63,371 bases of DNA from Adhaeribacter rhizoryzae (GCF_008629685.1 NZ_VWSF01000030.1:1-63371); one strand, 5' to 3'. Numbered from the stretch's first letter, positions 1 to 8,973 are shown. Notes: generated by a model from the sequence alone, not told the origin. Made by a program: numbers and translations.

Positions 1-147
1 GTTATGCAGCAGACGGTAGTAACTCCGCTGCTCGGCTTCGCTCGCACTTAGCTGATGTATCACCACACTTTGCTTTTCTATTATCTTTTCTACTACTTGC
101 TTGACCCGTCGCTCTATCCGAATATTGCTAAATATTGCATCTGCCAT
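1..147 (-). CDS. IS4-family transposase, N-terminal part, cut by the window edge
   Basis: The minus strand is open from an ATG at 147 to base 1 (49 codons). The peptide begins MADAIFSNIRIERRVKQV and ends near ASEAEQRSYYRLLHN. This fits the N-terminal DNA-binding domain of Tn5/IS4-type transposases, which has the pattern F.....D.R...R followed by S.SEA...YR.L.N. The gene continues beyond the left edge. An inverted-repeat end of the element lies just upstream of the start (174-208). The same 35 bases occur inverted at the right edge of the window, next to the C-terminal part of a related transposase. Identification as IS4/Tn5 group rests on my recognition of the pattern; the catalytic core is not in the window. 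Confidence 0.65.
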   Translation of the reverse strand, partial: MADAIFSNIRIERRVKQVVEKIIEKQSVVIHQLSASEAEQRSYYRLLHN

Positions 148-173
148 TTACCCCCAACAGCTCCCCGCTCCAT

Positions 174-208
174 TTTGTGTCCTAATCGTAGCCCTAATTT
201 AGGGAAGG
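174..208. repeat. Terminal inverted repeat of the left IS4-type element
   Basis: These 35 bases are the exact reverse complement of 63010-63044. Identity stops on the outer side at 208/209, which probably marks the outer limit of the element. The other end of this copy lies outside the window, so the target-site duplication cannot be checked. Confidence 0.75.
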
Positions 209-627
209 AGTTCGGCCTACCCGTATTGTTGCGGATTTGCTTTGTTGGGAGGTTTAATGTTTAAATCTAATAATTATTTATGTTTAGAAAAGCCGTAGCT
301 ACGAAGCAGATTACAGCAGTTTGGGCGATGAGGGCCTTCTAAGGTTGTGGTGCGTAGCATTCCGACAATAGGAGGAAAACAAGCTTAGACAGCCCGAGTG
401 ACCAAACGGGGCCCCGCGGCCGGGAGTAAACTTATACTTATAAATTTAATTAGCACGTCAGCATTGAAAGATGGAATCTTTTAAAAGATAAAATTAAAAA
501 CTTAAGCTACTTATGGAATATCGTTAAAAGCATTAGCATTAGTAATAACTTACTTAAAAGCTAACACAAATATTGCCCCAATAAGGCACTACCAAAATTT
601 AAACGAGGATAGAATATTGGGTGTAAG
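209..627. other. Intergenic stretch with a GC-rich island
   Basis: I see no convincing gene here. Most of the stretch is AT-rich, but 391-425 is strikingly GC-rich (GGGGCCCCGCGGCCGGG core) and unlike the surroundings. A 20-codon reading frame starting near 280 is too short to support. The stretch may be a decayed mobile-element remnant beside the IS end; that is inference only. Confidence 0.4.
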
Positions 628-1068
628 CTAAACTGATTCTTCGTTTACCAATACCTTTATTTTTTGTAAATCGGAAAGGTAAGTTGTATCCAGAATAGCC
701 GCAGTAGCATCGCGCACCTTTTTCATTACTAGCCGGATTTCGCAGGTTTCTTCGTTCAGGCACTCGTCGCATTTGCGGTAATACAAATGACTTACGCACT
801 GAATAGGTGCCAGTGGTCCGTCAATCATCCGCACAATATTGCCTACCGATACCTGTGCGGGGTCTTTAGCCAGGGAATAACCGCCATTTTTACCACGCGT
901 ACTTTGCAACACGCCCTGGGTTTTCAGATCTACCAGAATAGCTTCTAAAAATTTGCGGGGAATCCGTTCGGTGTTCGCAATTTCGGATATTAGGATAAGG
1001 CCTTTATCCGCATTTTTAGTTAAATACAGAAGTGCTTTAAGTGCGTATTTGGCCTTTTTCGAAAGCAT
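628..1068 (-). CDS. Rrf2-family transcriptional regulator with four cysteines
   Basis: This 146-residue protein has the Rrf2 winged-helix start (MLSKKAKYALKALLYL), a recognition region around residues 30-65 (IPRKFLEAIL, then STRGKNGGYSL) and a C-terminal dimerisation helix. Cysteines at 91, 100, 103 and 109 lie in the loop where IscR, NsrR and RsrR bind an iron-sulfur cluster, so redox, NO or Fe-S sensing is plausible. The spacing is not exactly that of IscR, so the ligand is not settled. It starts 13 bases after the dnaA stop on the same strand and may be co-transcribed with dnaA. Its targets are unknown. Confidence 0.85.
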   Translation of the reverse strand: MLSKKAKYALKALLYLTKNADKGLILISEIANTERIPRKFLEAILVDLKTQGVLQSTRGKNGGYSLAKDPAQVSVGNIVRMIDGPLAPIQCVSHLYYRKCDECLNEETCEIRLVMKKVRDATAAILDTTYLSDLQKIKVLVNEESV

Positions 1069-1081
1069 AGCAAATTATTCC

Positions 1082-2506
1082 CTACCCTGCTTTAACTTTA
1101 AATTTCTTTTGCAACTCCTGAATAGAAGCTTTAAATTTTTTATCGGTATCTATTAAATCCGAAACGGTTTGCACCGAGTGAATTACTGTGCTATGGTCGC
1201 GGCCGCCAAAATGGTAACCAATAGATTTTAAAGAATGGCTCGTAAATTCTTTTGCAAAATACATGGCAACCTGCCGGGCCGTTACAATTTCTTTTTTCCG
1301 GGTTTTGGCTTTTAAAGAATCTACGGTTACTTCAAAATATTCGGCTACTGTTTTCTGAATAAAATCGAGGTTTACTTCGGCTTCCACATCTTCAATAATG
1401 TGTTTTAAAGCACCTTTTGCCAGTTCCAGATCAATTTCTTTCCGGTTCAGCAGCGATTGGGCCATGAGCGAGGTAAGTACGCCTTCCAGTTCCCGCATGT
1501 TGGTATCTACGGAATAGGCTAAATATTCTACTACGTTATCCGGAATATCAATGCCATCGGACTGCATTTTTTTCTGGATAATGGCCATCCGGGTTTCAAA
1601 ATCCGGACTTTGCAAATCGGCGGTTAAACCCCATTTAAACCGCGATAATAAGCGTTCTTCCAATCCTTTCAGGCTGCGCGGCGGCAAATCCGAAGTCATT
1701 ACGATTTGCTTACCGGCCTGGTGCAGGTGGTTGAAGATGTGGAAGAACATTTCCTGGGTTTTTTCTTTACCGCTCAGGAACTGCACATCATCAATAATTA
1801 AAATATCGACCAACAAATAAAAGTTGGCAAAATCCTGGATGGTATTGGTTTTTACCGATTCGATAAACTGGTTCGCGAATTTCTCCGACGAAACATACAA
1901 CACAAACTTTTCGGGGTTGTTGCTTTTAATGTGGTTGCCAATGGCTTGTACCAAATGCGTTTTTCCCAGCCCTACGCCTCCGTAAACCATTAAGGGGTTA
2001 AAAGAAGTAGTTCCGGGTTTATTGGCTACGGCATAACCAGCCGAACGGGCCAAACGGTTGCAATCACCTTCAATATAATTATCGAAATTATAAGACGCGT
2101 TCAGTTGGGAGTTCAGGAAGTTCCGGTCGATGCTTTTGGACTCAAACGGATTTTTTAAAAAGTGCTGCTCCGGCTGGTACGAATTGGCAATAGCCTGCGG
2201 TACTTTTTTAGTAGGAATATTTACCGTTTGGGGTTTATTAAAATTATCGCCCCGGTCAATAATAATCTGGTATTCCAGGCGACCTTCGCTGCCCAGCTCC
2301 TGGTAAATAACTTTTTTTAATAAACCAACATAATGTTCTTCCAGCCACTCGTAAAAAAACTGAGTTGGCACCTGTATCGTCAGTACATTATCTTTCAAAG
2401 CAAAAGGCACAATCGGTTCGAACCACGTTTTGTAGCTCTGCTCGCCGATGTTGTCTTTAATTACTTGCAGACAATTCCGCCATACTGTCGCACAGTCTTT
2501 TACCAT
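1082..2506 (-). CDS. dnaA: Chromosomal replication initiator protein DnaA
   Basis: DnaA binds origin boxes and melts DNA at oriC. Visible features are domain I (residues 1-90), a linker to about 130, an AAA+ domain with Walker A GGVGLGKTHL and Walker B ILIIDDVQF, and the C-terminal box-binding domain with the signature GGRDHSTVIHSV. Length (474 residues) is normal. I prefer the ATG at 2506 over the in-frame GTG at 2515 because AGGTGA lies 5 bases upstream of the ATG. dnaN is not adjacent and I found no cluster of DnaA boxes, so the origin is probably not in this window. The Rrf2 gene follows on the same strand. Confidence 0.97.
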   Translation of the reverse strand: MVKDCATVWRNCLQVIKDNIGEQSYKTWFEPIVPFALKDNVLTIQVPTQFFYEWLEEHYVGLLKKVIYQELGSEGRLEYQIIIDRGDNFNKPQTVNIPTKKVPQAIANSYQPEQHFLKNPFESKSIDRNFLNSQLNASYNFDNYIEGDCNRLARSAGYAVANKPGTTSFNPLMVYGGVGLGKTHLVQAIGNHIKSNNPEKFVLYVSSEKFANQFIESVKTNTIQDFANFYLLVDILIIDDVQFLSGKEKTQEMFFHIFNHLHQAGKQIVMTSDLPPRSLKGLEERLLSRFKWGLTADLQSPDFETRMAIIQKKMQSDGIDIPDNVVEYLAYSVDTNMRELEGVLTSLMAQSLLNRKEIDLELAKGALKHIIEDVEAEVNLDFIQKTVAEYFEVTVDSLKAKTRKKEIVTARQVAMYFAKEFTSHSLKSIGYHFGGRDHSTVIHSVQTVSDLIDTDKKFKASIQELQKKFKVKAG

Positions 2507-2610
2507 TACACTCACCTGATACCACGTATTAATTAAGCTTGAAGACTACCCGTTTACAAAGGGGGGGCTACAAAAATGTGAAAAATTTAGATAACAAAAA
2601 ATTATTTTAT

Positions 2611-3549
2611 TCAGGAAGTTTTTACAAGAGAACCCACCGGTACTACCGCACTGGCTACGCTGTTTTTGGTTTTGCTGCGCCGGTTAAATGTAAAATCCAA
2701 CCGACCTAAAAACAATCCATCTTTTCCTACCTGGTTAATCAGCGTTTGGGTACCGTCGGCATGTGAAATTATTTTGGGCTCCGGCATAAACAAGTGCGAA
2801 TGGCCGCCTAAAATTACATCAATACCGGCTACTTGATGCGCCAATTTCTGGTCGTTTACTTTTTCGGGCTCGTTCGTAAAATCGTAGCCTAAGTGCGATA
2901 AGCAAATTACTAGCTGGCATTTTTCTACTGCGCGCAGTTGTTTTACCATTTCTGCGGCGCGTTGCAGGGGATCGAGGTAAATAGTTTGACCGTAGTTCCG
3001 GGTATCTACCAATCCGGCCAGCTCAATGCCTAAACCAAAAATGCCTATTTTAATATTTTCTTTTTCAAAAGTTTTATAATCACGGAAACGGCCTTTCAGA
3101 ACGGTACCGCTAAAATCGTAATTAGCCGTCAGGAATGGGAAACCCGCATTGGGTAACTGGCGCTGCAAACCGGCTAAACCGTTATCAAAATCGTGGTTAC
3201 CCAAAGTAGCGGCATCGTATTGCATCTGGGTCATGAGTTTATACTCCAGTTCCCCGTCGAACAAATTAAAGTAAGGCGTTCCCTGCCAAATATCGCCGGA
3301 ATCGAGCAATAACACATTTTTCTCCTGACTTCGGATTTGTTTTACCAGGTGCGCCCGCCGGGCCATGCCGCCCAAACCGGCATTGGGCCGGCCATCCATC
3401 GGGTAAGGATCGATGCGGGAATGCACATCGTTGGTATGCAAAATAGTTAACCGCACGTGGTCGGCGGCCCAGGTAGGCGTTGGTACACCCAGCAAACTTA
3501 ATCCGGCAGCGCCGGCTACTGTATTTCTGATAAAATCTCTTCTGTTCAT
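2611..3549 (-). CDS. Metallophosphatase, catalytic half of a split 5'-nucleotidase
   Basis: The protein has 312 residues and a twin-arginine signal (MNRRDFIRNTVAGAAG). It carries the calcineurin-like metal motifs of the UshA family: LHTNDVHSR, LLDSGDIWQG, TLGNHDFDNG and GGHSHLF. It probably hydrolyses nucleotides or related phosphoesters in the periplasm after Tat export. It lacks the substrate-binding C-terminal domain found in UshA. That domain is encoded by the gene just upstream (stop-to-start gap 22 bases), so the two products probably form one enzyme. dnaA follows 104 bases downstream on the same strand. The substrate cannot be told from the sequence. Confidence 0.9.
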   Translation of the reverse strand: MNRRDFIRNTVAGAAGLSLLGVPTPTWAADHVRLTILHTNDVHSRIDPYPMDGRPNAGLGGMARRAHLVKQIRSQEKNVLLLDSGDIWQGTPYFNLFDGELEYKLMTQMQYDAATLGNHDFDNGLAGLQRQLPNAGFPFLTANYDFSGTVLKGRFRDYKTFEKENIKIGIFGLGIELAGLVDTRNYGQTIYLDPLQRAAEMVKQLRAVEKCQLVICLSHLGYDFTNEPEKVNDQKLAHQVAGIDVILGGHSHLFMPEPKIISHADGTQTLINQVGKDGLFLGRLDFTFNRRSKTKNSVASAVVPVGSLVKTS

Positions 3550-3571
3550 CTCCTAAATATTACCCGTTCGC

Positions 3572-4333
3572 CTACAGTATTTTTATCCGGCCGTCTACGC
3601 GCGCTTCAATGGGTTTATTCTGGGCGGTTAGCTGCCTGATATGCTTAATCAGGGCATCGCGCACCAGAAGGCCCGTTGGTTCCACTTTAGTGGCTTCCTT
3701 CAGTAAAAACAAATCATCGCCGCCGTTTGCCAGGTAATCAGACACCACTATGGTATAACTTTTAGCGGGGTCCAGGGGCTTACCGTTTATTTTAATATTA
3801 AGCGGTTTATCGTTTTTAATGGTAAAAGTCGCATTTTTTAATACCAGATTTTTAGATTGCGCACCGTGCACAAATAATTTCTGCAAAGTGGTACCGGGCA
3901 GGGTTAGCACCACCAATTCGTTCTCGAAAGGCGAAAGCTCAAATATATTGCTTAGGGTAACAGGGCCTTTTGGGATAGTAGCGCGTAAGCCACCGGTAGT
4001 CATCAAACTTAAATCAATTGGCTTTTGGTAAAGCGGCAGCACCTGAGCCATTTGTACATCGGCCACAAAATTACCCAACGCCGATTCGCCGTTATTTGCT
4101 TTCCGGAGTTCCTGCGCCGAATAACCCAACACCTCGTTCATTTGGCTTTCCAGTTTCTGCCGGTAAGGTGCAATCAGGGTTTCTATTTCGGGATTAACCG
4201 GAACACTGGCATCTACTTTTATATCGGTTTCGGGCGGAAGCTGGGCCGTAGGCACCAAGGCCGGCTGGCAGGCAACCAGGAATAAACTAAACCAAAAACT
4301 ATAAAAAATATGCCGGGGGCGAAAAAAACGCAT
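3572..4333 (-). CDS. 5'-nucleotidase C-terminal domain lipoprotein
   Basis: The protein has 253 residues with a lipoprotein signal ending LVAC (lipobox cysteine near residue 22). The rest is the UshA-type 5_nucleotid_C domain, with motifs such as ESALGNFVAD, TTGGLRATIP, SNIFELSPFENELV and YTIVVSDYLANGGDD. In UshA this domain binds the nucleoside and is fused after the metallophosphatase domain. Here it is a separate, membrane-anchored polypeptide encoded first in a two-gene operon. It likely tethers the Tat-exported catalytic half to the cell envelope. The arrangement is known in other Bacteroidota. Confidence 0.9.
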   Translation of the reverse strand: MRFFRPRHIFYSFWFSLFLVACQPALVPTAQLPPETDIKVDASVPVNPEIETLIAPYRQKLESQMNEVLGYSAQELRKANNGESALGNFVADVQMAQVLPLYQKPIDLSLMTTGGLRATIPKGPVTLSNIFELSPFENELVVLTLPGTTLQKLFVHGAQSKNLVLKNATFTIKNDKPLNIKINGKPLDPAKSYTIVVSDYLANGGDDLFLLKEATKVEPTGLLVRDALIKHIRQLTAQNKPIEARVDGRIKIL

Positions 4334-4533
4334 TAAACTAAAATTTATTAAAAGTTTACAAAATTAGGCTATTTTAGAAGCTTAGGCAAGTAATTTCAGC
4401 ATCCAGCCGTTAAGCCCGAAAAGATTCCGGGAGTTATAAAGATAAAGAAGGCGTAAGCTTAATATATGCTATTGCGGCCAGACCAATTCTGCTACTTTAA
4501 GCAAAACCATTATCTTGCGCGATTATCAGGCCT

Positions 4534-6393
4534 ATGAATATATTAGGAATATCCGCTTTTTACCACGATTCGGCTGCTGCCCTGCTGCAACAGGGGCAAA
4601 TAATAGCCGCCGCGCAGGAAGAACGGTTTACCCGGCGCAAGCACGACCCCAGTTTTCCGCTGCAAGCCATTAAATATTGCCTGCATGAGGCGGCACTGCA
4701 GCTAAAAGACATTGAAGCCATTGCTTTTTACGACAAGCCTTTCCTAAAATTTGAGCGGCTCCTGGAAACCTATTATGCCTTTGCGCCAATGGGGTTACGG
4801 TCGTTTTTGACTGCCATGCCCGTGTGGCTGAAAGAAAAATTATTTCTGAAACGCTTATTACGAAAAGAACTCGCCAAAATAGACCCGATAGCTGCTAAAA
4901 AAATAAAATTATTATTCCCGGAGCACCACCTCTCGCACGCGGCCAGCGCTTTTTATCCGTCGGGCTTAACAGAAGCCGCTATTTTAACCGTAGATGGCGT
5001 GGGCGAATGGACTACTACTTCGCTGGCCCTGGGGCGCGGCCAGGATATTACTGTTTTGCAGGAGCTGCGTTTTCCGCATTCATTGGGTTTGCTGTATTCG
5101 GCGGTTACGTATTTTCTGGGCTTTAAAGTAAACGCCGGCGAATACAAGGTTATGGGCCTGGCGCCTTACGGCAACCTCCAGGCCGAAAGCACCCAAAACT
5201 ACATTAGGTTAATTAAAAGAACTTTGGTGCAGGTACAGGAAGATGGCTCGATCTGGCTGAATCAGAAATATTTTAATTATGCCACCGGGCTTACCATGCT
5301 ACCTGATATCAAATGGCAAAATTTATTTGGCTTTCCAAGGCGGTTACCCGAATCGGAGCTAGAACAAAAGCACTGCGATATGGCTTTGGCCATTCAAACG
5401 GTAACCGAAGAAATAATGCTGAAACTGGCCCGGGAAGTAAAGCGGCTAACGGGCGCGGCCGATTTATGCCTGGCCGGCGGCGTAGCCCTGAACAGTGTAG
5501 CCAACGGTAAATTACAAAACAGCGGGTTATTCCGGCATATATTTATTCAGCCGGCCGCCGGCGATGCCGGCGGCGCTTTGGGAGCCGCTTTAGCCGCCCA
5601 TTACCTTTATTTTAAGCAAGAACGAACAATTACCCCCGGTCCCGATGCCATGCAAGGCACTTACCTGGGTCCGGCTTTCCCAAACTGGGCGGTAGCCGAA
5701 ATAATAAAAAAATACCGGGCGGTAGCCGAAATAGTAAACGAAGAAGATTTAACAACCCGAACGGCTACTTTACTCGCCGCAGGCAATATTGTGGGCTGGT
5801 TTCAGGGGCGGATGGAGTTTGGCCCGCGGGCGTTAGGCAACCGGAGCATTCTGGCCGATCCGCGCAACCCCGAGATGCAGAAAAAATTAAACCTGAGTAT
5901 AAAATTCCGGGAAAGTTTTAGGCCGTTTGCCCCCACCGTATTGGTCGAAGATGCACAGCAATATTTTCAGTTACCGGGAACTTCGCCGTATATGCTTTTA
6001 GTACAGCCCATAAAACCAAGCTTACGCCGCGCACTACCTAAAAAATTTAACAAATTAACGCTCACCGAAAAACTGTATTGCCAGCGTTCTGCGCTGCCCG
6101 CCATTACCCACGTCGATTTTTCGGCCCGCATCCAAACCGTTCACGCCGAAACCAACCCGCTTTTCTGGAAATTATTACAGGCTTTTAAAAAAATAACCGG
6201 CCACGGCCTGTTGGTAAATACCAGTTTTAACGTACGCGGCGAACCCATTGTGTGCACGCCCGCAGATGCTTATACCTGTTTTATGCGCACCCAAATGGAT
6301 TATTTGGTTATGGGTAACTATATTTTTACCAAAGGCCAGCAACCCCCTTGGCCCGAGAAAACAGATTGGCAGAAACAATACGGACTGGATTAA
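4534..6393 (+). CDS. NodU/CmcH/SxtI-family carbamoyltransferase
   Basis: These enzymes transfer carbamoyl from carbamoyl phosphate, via an adenylate, to a hydroxyl of a sugar or natural product. The 619-residue protein has the N-terminal ASKHA-like fold (start MNILGISAFYHDSAAAL, then EHHLSHAASAFYPSG and VDGVGEWTTTSL). The C-terminal carbamoyltransferase domain begins around residue 400 (GPRALGNRSILADPR near 430, LVNTSFNVRGEP near 563). It overlaps the next gene by one base (TAATG) and is followed by an SGNH hydrolase and an SxtJ-like membrane protein, a tight three-gene operon. The acceptor molecule is unknown; an envelope glycan is my guess from the two membrane partners. Confidence 0.93.
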   Translation: MNILGISAFYHDSAAALLQQGQIIAAAQEERFTRRKHDPSFPLQAIKYCLHEAALQLKDIEAIAFYDKPFLKFERLLETYYAFAPMGLRSFLTAMPVWLKEKLFLKRLLRKELAKIDPIAAKKIKLLFPEHHLSHAASAFYPSGLTEAAILTVDGVGEWTTTSLALGRGQDITVLQELRFPHSLGLLYSAVTYFLGFKVNAGEYKVMGLAPYGNLQAESTQNYIRLIKRTLVQVQEDGSIWLNQKYFNYATGLTMLPDIKWQNLFGFPRRLPESELEQKHCDMALAIQTVTEEIMLKLAREVKRLTGAADLCLAGGVALNSVANGKLQNSGLFRHIFIQPAAGDAGGALGAALAAHYLYFKQERTITPGPDAMQGTYLGPAFPNWAVAEIIKKYRAVAEIVNEEDLTTRTATLLAAGNIVGWFQGRMEFGPRALGNRSILADPRNPEMQKKLNLSIKFRESFRPFAPTVLVEDAQQYFQLPGTSPYMLLVQPIKPSLRRALPKKFNKLTLTEKLYCQRSALPAITHVDFSARIQTVHAETNPLFWKLLQAFKKITGHGLLVNTSFNVRGEPIVCTPADAYTCFMRTQMDYLVMGNYIFTKGQQPPWPEKTDWQKQYGLD

Positions 6394-7799
6394 TGAAACC
6401 CGAACCCAATATTCGAAATATTGAAACCCGGTTGGGCGGCATTTGGGCTATTTTGTTAGCTTTATGCCTAAACCCCTGGCTGGTGGCTTACCTGCTCACG
6501 GCTGATGGCAAATTCGAGTCCGGGAAAGTACCTTTGGTTTTGGGCTTTATTTCGGCCACGCTCATATTATACGGCTTTTTGTCCTTGGCGCAAAAAATCC
6601 GGCTAAGTGCTGCTTTTAGCAAAATATTGCTGTTACTCGCCAGCGGCTTCATTGCTTTTTATTGCACGGTTTTGGCCGATCGGCTGATTGGCAAATTATT
6701 GCTACCACCGGCGCAAAACCTGATTTTCCCGGCTAATTCAGCGGTTACATATAATACCCCAGAGTTTAACGTTACGGCCCGTATTAACTCTTTGGGGTTC
6801 CGGGACAGGGAATATTCGCTGCATAAAGGAAATAAATTCCGGATAATCGTCATCGGCGATTCTTTTACTTTTGGCTGGGGCGTGAATATTCAGGACACTT
6901 GGGTAAAGCTCCTGGAAAAGAAATTTCAGAAAGAACATCCGGAAATTGAAATATTAAACTTAGGGCGGAGCGGCGGCTCTCCGGAAACCTACGAAGCAAT
7001 AGCAGCCCAGGCGGTACCGGTTTTACAACCCGATTTGGTAATTATTGCGCTGCTCCAAGGCAACGATTTACAGCAACTACTCCCAACCACCGAAGCTGAT
7101 ACCACTACCGCGCCATCGCCCAAATTAAATTTAAGCCGGTTACTAAATATTGCCACCGCCAATGCGTACCCGAATATTTTACGGTTATTGACCGCTACAA
7201 CTTTACAAACCGAAGTTAAACCCGTTTGGCAGGAGCAAGCCGCTTCTATTACGCAACACCTCACCCCTACCGAAAAAATTAGATTTAGAAAATTAGATGC
7301 TACTGCCAAACAGTTGTTTTTAAACGGCGAACTAAATCCGGACTTGATTTATAGCTTTCTGAAAGACCCGAAAATTTACCTGCACCTGCAGCAAACCACC
7401 AGTAAACCAGTAAAACAGGCCCAGCAAAAGCTTGCCCAACATTTAAATAATATCCGGGAATTAACAGTTCAGCACCACGCCCGCTTACTAACCCTAACCG
7501 TACCAAACAAATATTATCTTTGCGAAAAAGCTATGCGGGAACATACTAGTCTGGGTGTCGCTGTAGATCCAGCCATCATTCCGCGTAATATTCCGGATAG
7601 TTTAGTAATGGCGGTTACTAAAGCCATTGGTATTCCTTTTTATTCGGCCACGGACAAGATGCAAGCCTACTGCCCTACGCAACAATTATATTATACTTAC
7701 GACAGCCATTTTACCCCTTTAGGCAATAAATTATTCTCGGAAGCTATATTTGCGGAGCTAAAAGAACCGGTAAAGGCTATTATGAGTAAAAGAAAATAA
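6393..7799 (+). CDS. Membrane-anchored SGNH/GDSL hydrolase-like protein
   Basis: The protein has 468 residues, with about three hydrophobic segments in the first 110 residues and then a soluble SGNH domain. Block I is GDSFTFGWG (near 155), block II contains LGRSGGSPE, block III LLQGND, and the DxxH block is DSHFTPLGN (near 436). The catalytic Ser, Asp and His are therefore present. Such domains act as esterases or O-acyl transferases on glycans. I place the start at 6393 because the ATG overlaps the stop codon of the carbamoyltransferase gene; an upstream in-frame ATG at 6348 lies inside that gene. The next gene starts directly after this stop codon. Confidence 0.88.
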   Translation: MKPEPNIRNIETRLGGIWAILLALCLNPWLVAYLLTADGKFESGKVPLVLGFISATLILYGFLSLAQKIRLSAAFSKILLLLASGFIAFYCTVLADRLIGKLLLPPAQNLIFPANSAVTYNTPEFNVTARINSLGFRDREYSLHKGNKFRIIVIGDSFTFGWGVNIQDTWVKLLEKKFQKEHPEIEILNLGRSGGSPETYEAIAAQAVPVLQPDLVIIALLQGNDLQQLLPTTEADTTTAPSPKLNLSRLLNIATANAYPNILRLLTATTLQTEVKPVWQEQAASITQHLTPTEKIRFRKLDATAKQLFLNGELNPDLIYSFLKDPKIYLHLQQTTSKPVKQAQQKLAQHLNNIRELTVQHHARLLTLTVPNKYYLCEKAMREHTSLGVAVDPAIIPRNIPDSLVMAVTKAIGIPFYSATDKMQAYCPTQQLYYTYDSHFTPLGNKLFSEAIFAELKEPVKAIMSKRK

Positions 7800-8177
7800 A
7801 TGAATAATCTCTCCTTATCGCGCGAAAAGAAACTGGAAACAGCCCTGGTGCTGGTAGTAGGTTTGCTGGTATTACACGTAATATTTAAATACGAAAGTTT
7901 TTTGCTGGCGGCGCAAATTATTGGGGCACTATGTATTCTATCGGAACACGTGCTTACCCTGGTAGCCTGGGGCTGGACCAAACTGGCACTCGCGTTAGGT
8001 TACATTAACGGTATAATATTGCTTACCCTTATTTTCTTTCTGGTACTTTGCCCGGTGGCATTTTTATACCGGTTTAAAAACAAAGACCCGCTGCAACTGA
8101 AAAAAAAATCTTCCGGCTCTTATTTTATTACCCGCAACCACACCTACACGGCCCAGGATTTAGAAAAATTGTGGTAA
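7800..8177 (+). CDS. SxtJ-family small membrane protein
   Basis: The protein has 125 residues and three hydrophobic segments (about 16-32, 36-58 and 66-90). It ends in a cytoplasmic tail with RFKNKDPLQL followed by SGSYF. That tail and the tryptophan in the second segment are typical of SxtJ, encoded next to the carbamoyltransferase sxtI in saxitoxin clusters and in many bacteria without the toxin. The gene abuts the SGNH gene with no spacer. The usual third partner, a DUF5989/SxtK-like peptide of about 50 residues, has no room here. The molecular role of SxtJ is unknown; being encoded with the transferase suggests a membrane platform for it. Confidence 0.75.
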   Translation: MNNLSLSREKKLETALVLVVGLLVLHVIFKYESFLLAAQIIGALCILSEHVLTLVAWGWTKLALALGYINGIILLTLIFFLVLCPVAFLYRFKNKDPLQLKKKSSGSYFITRNHTYTAQDLEKLW

Positions 8178-8181
8178 CCGC

Positions 8182-8925
8182 TTACATATTCTGGAGCATT
8201 TCCTGTAAAGTTTTGGCGTTCTGAATAGCGCTGCCAAACATGGTATTGTTAAAAAATACCCACACTTCTTTGCCATCGAGCAACCAATCGTTAATCATAA
8301 AAGCGTAGCGTTCCAGTTGCTCATCGGTATATAAAGAAGAATACAGGCGCTCGTCGCCGTGCAGCCTCAAATACACTGTTTCGTTGGTGGTAGTTTCGAG
8401 GTAAGGCCAGCGCTTGCCCGCACTGGCAATTACATAAGTAATATCATAATCGCGCAGCAAATCCAAAGCTTCTTCGGTTTGCCACGATTTATGCCGGGTT
8501 TCCAGCGCAAATTTGGTATAGGGGTATTTCTCCCGCAGGGTACGGTAAAAACCTTCGGCCACGGGCCGCTCAAACCGAAAACTACTGGCAATCTGAATCA
8601 ACAAAGGCCCGAGCCGATCGCCCATGAGTAAATACCGGCTCATAAACTTATCCAGCGGTTCGTCTATGTTTTCGAACTTGCGTTTATGGGTTATTTCCTG
8701 GTTTAGTTTGGCACAAAACTTAAAAGTAGATGGGGTTTCGGTTAGCCATTTATCAATGGTTTTGGCCATGGTAAAATGGTAAAAGCTGCTGTTAACTTCG
8801 GTGCAATTAAAATGCTGGGCGTAAAAAGCTAAATATTCCGCCGACTTCATTTCTTCGGGGTAAAACAAGCCTTTCCAGCGATAGCTCCAGCCGGAGGTTC
8901 CAATAAACAAATTTGCATCTGCCAT
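8182..8925 (-). CDS. DUF72 family protein
   Basis: The protein has 247 residues with the DUF72 TIM-barrel start IGTSGWSYRWKGLFYPE. Later motifs are FNCTEVNSSFYHF, FKFCAKLNQEITH, FALETRHKSW and VYLRLHGDERLY. The family (E. coli YecE type) has no settled biochemical function. It converges on the sxtJ-like gene with only four bases between the two stop codons. A second, more divergent DUF72 gene lies at 31283-32197. Nothing in the neighbourhood points to a specific role. Confidence 0.88.
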   Translation of the reverse strand: MADANLFIGTSGWSYRWKGLFYPEEMKSAEYLAFYAQHFNCTEVNSSFYHFTMAKTIDKWLTETPSTFKFCAKLNQEITHKRKFENIDEPLDKFMSRYLLMGDRLGPLLIQIASSFRFERPVAEGFYRTLREKYPYTKFALETRHKSWQTEEALDLLRDYDITYVIASAGKRWPYLETTTNETVYLRLHGDERLYSSLYTDEQLERYAFMINDWLLDGKEVWVFFNNTMFGSAIQNAKTLQEMLQNM

Positions 8926-8973
8926 GGCCTAACCTACGGAAAACCGGTTCAAAAAGATAGCATCTAATTTTAT

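Noticed and set aside
55-264. Plus-strand 69-codon frame at the left edge
   Set aside because: It is antisense to the transposase N-terminal frame and runs across the terminal repeat.
2507-2610. Possible origin of replication next to dnaA
   Set aside because: No TTATCCACA-type boxes or AT-rich unwinding repeats were found in this gap or near the gene.
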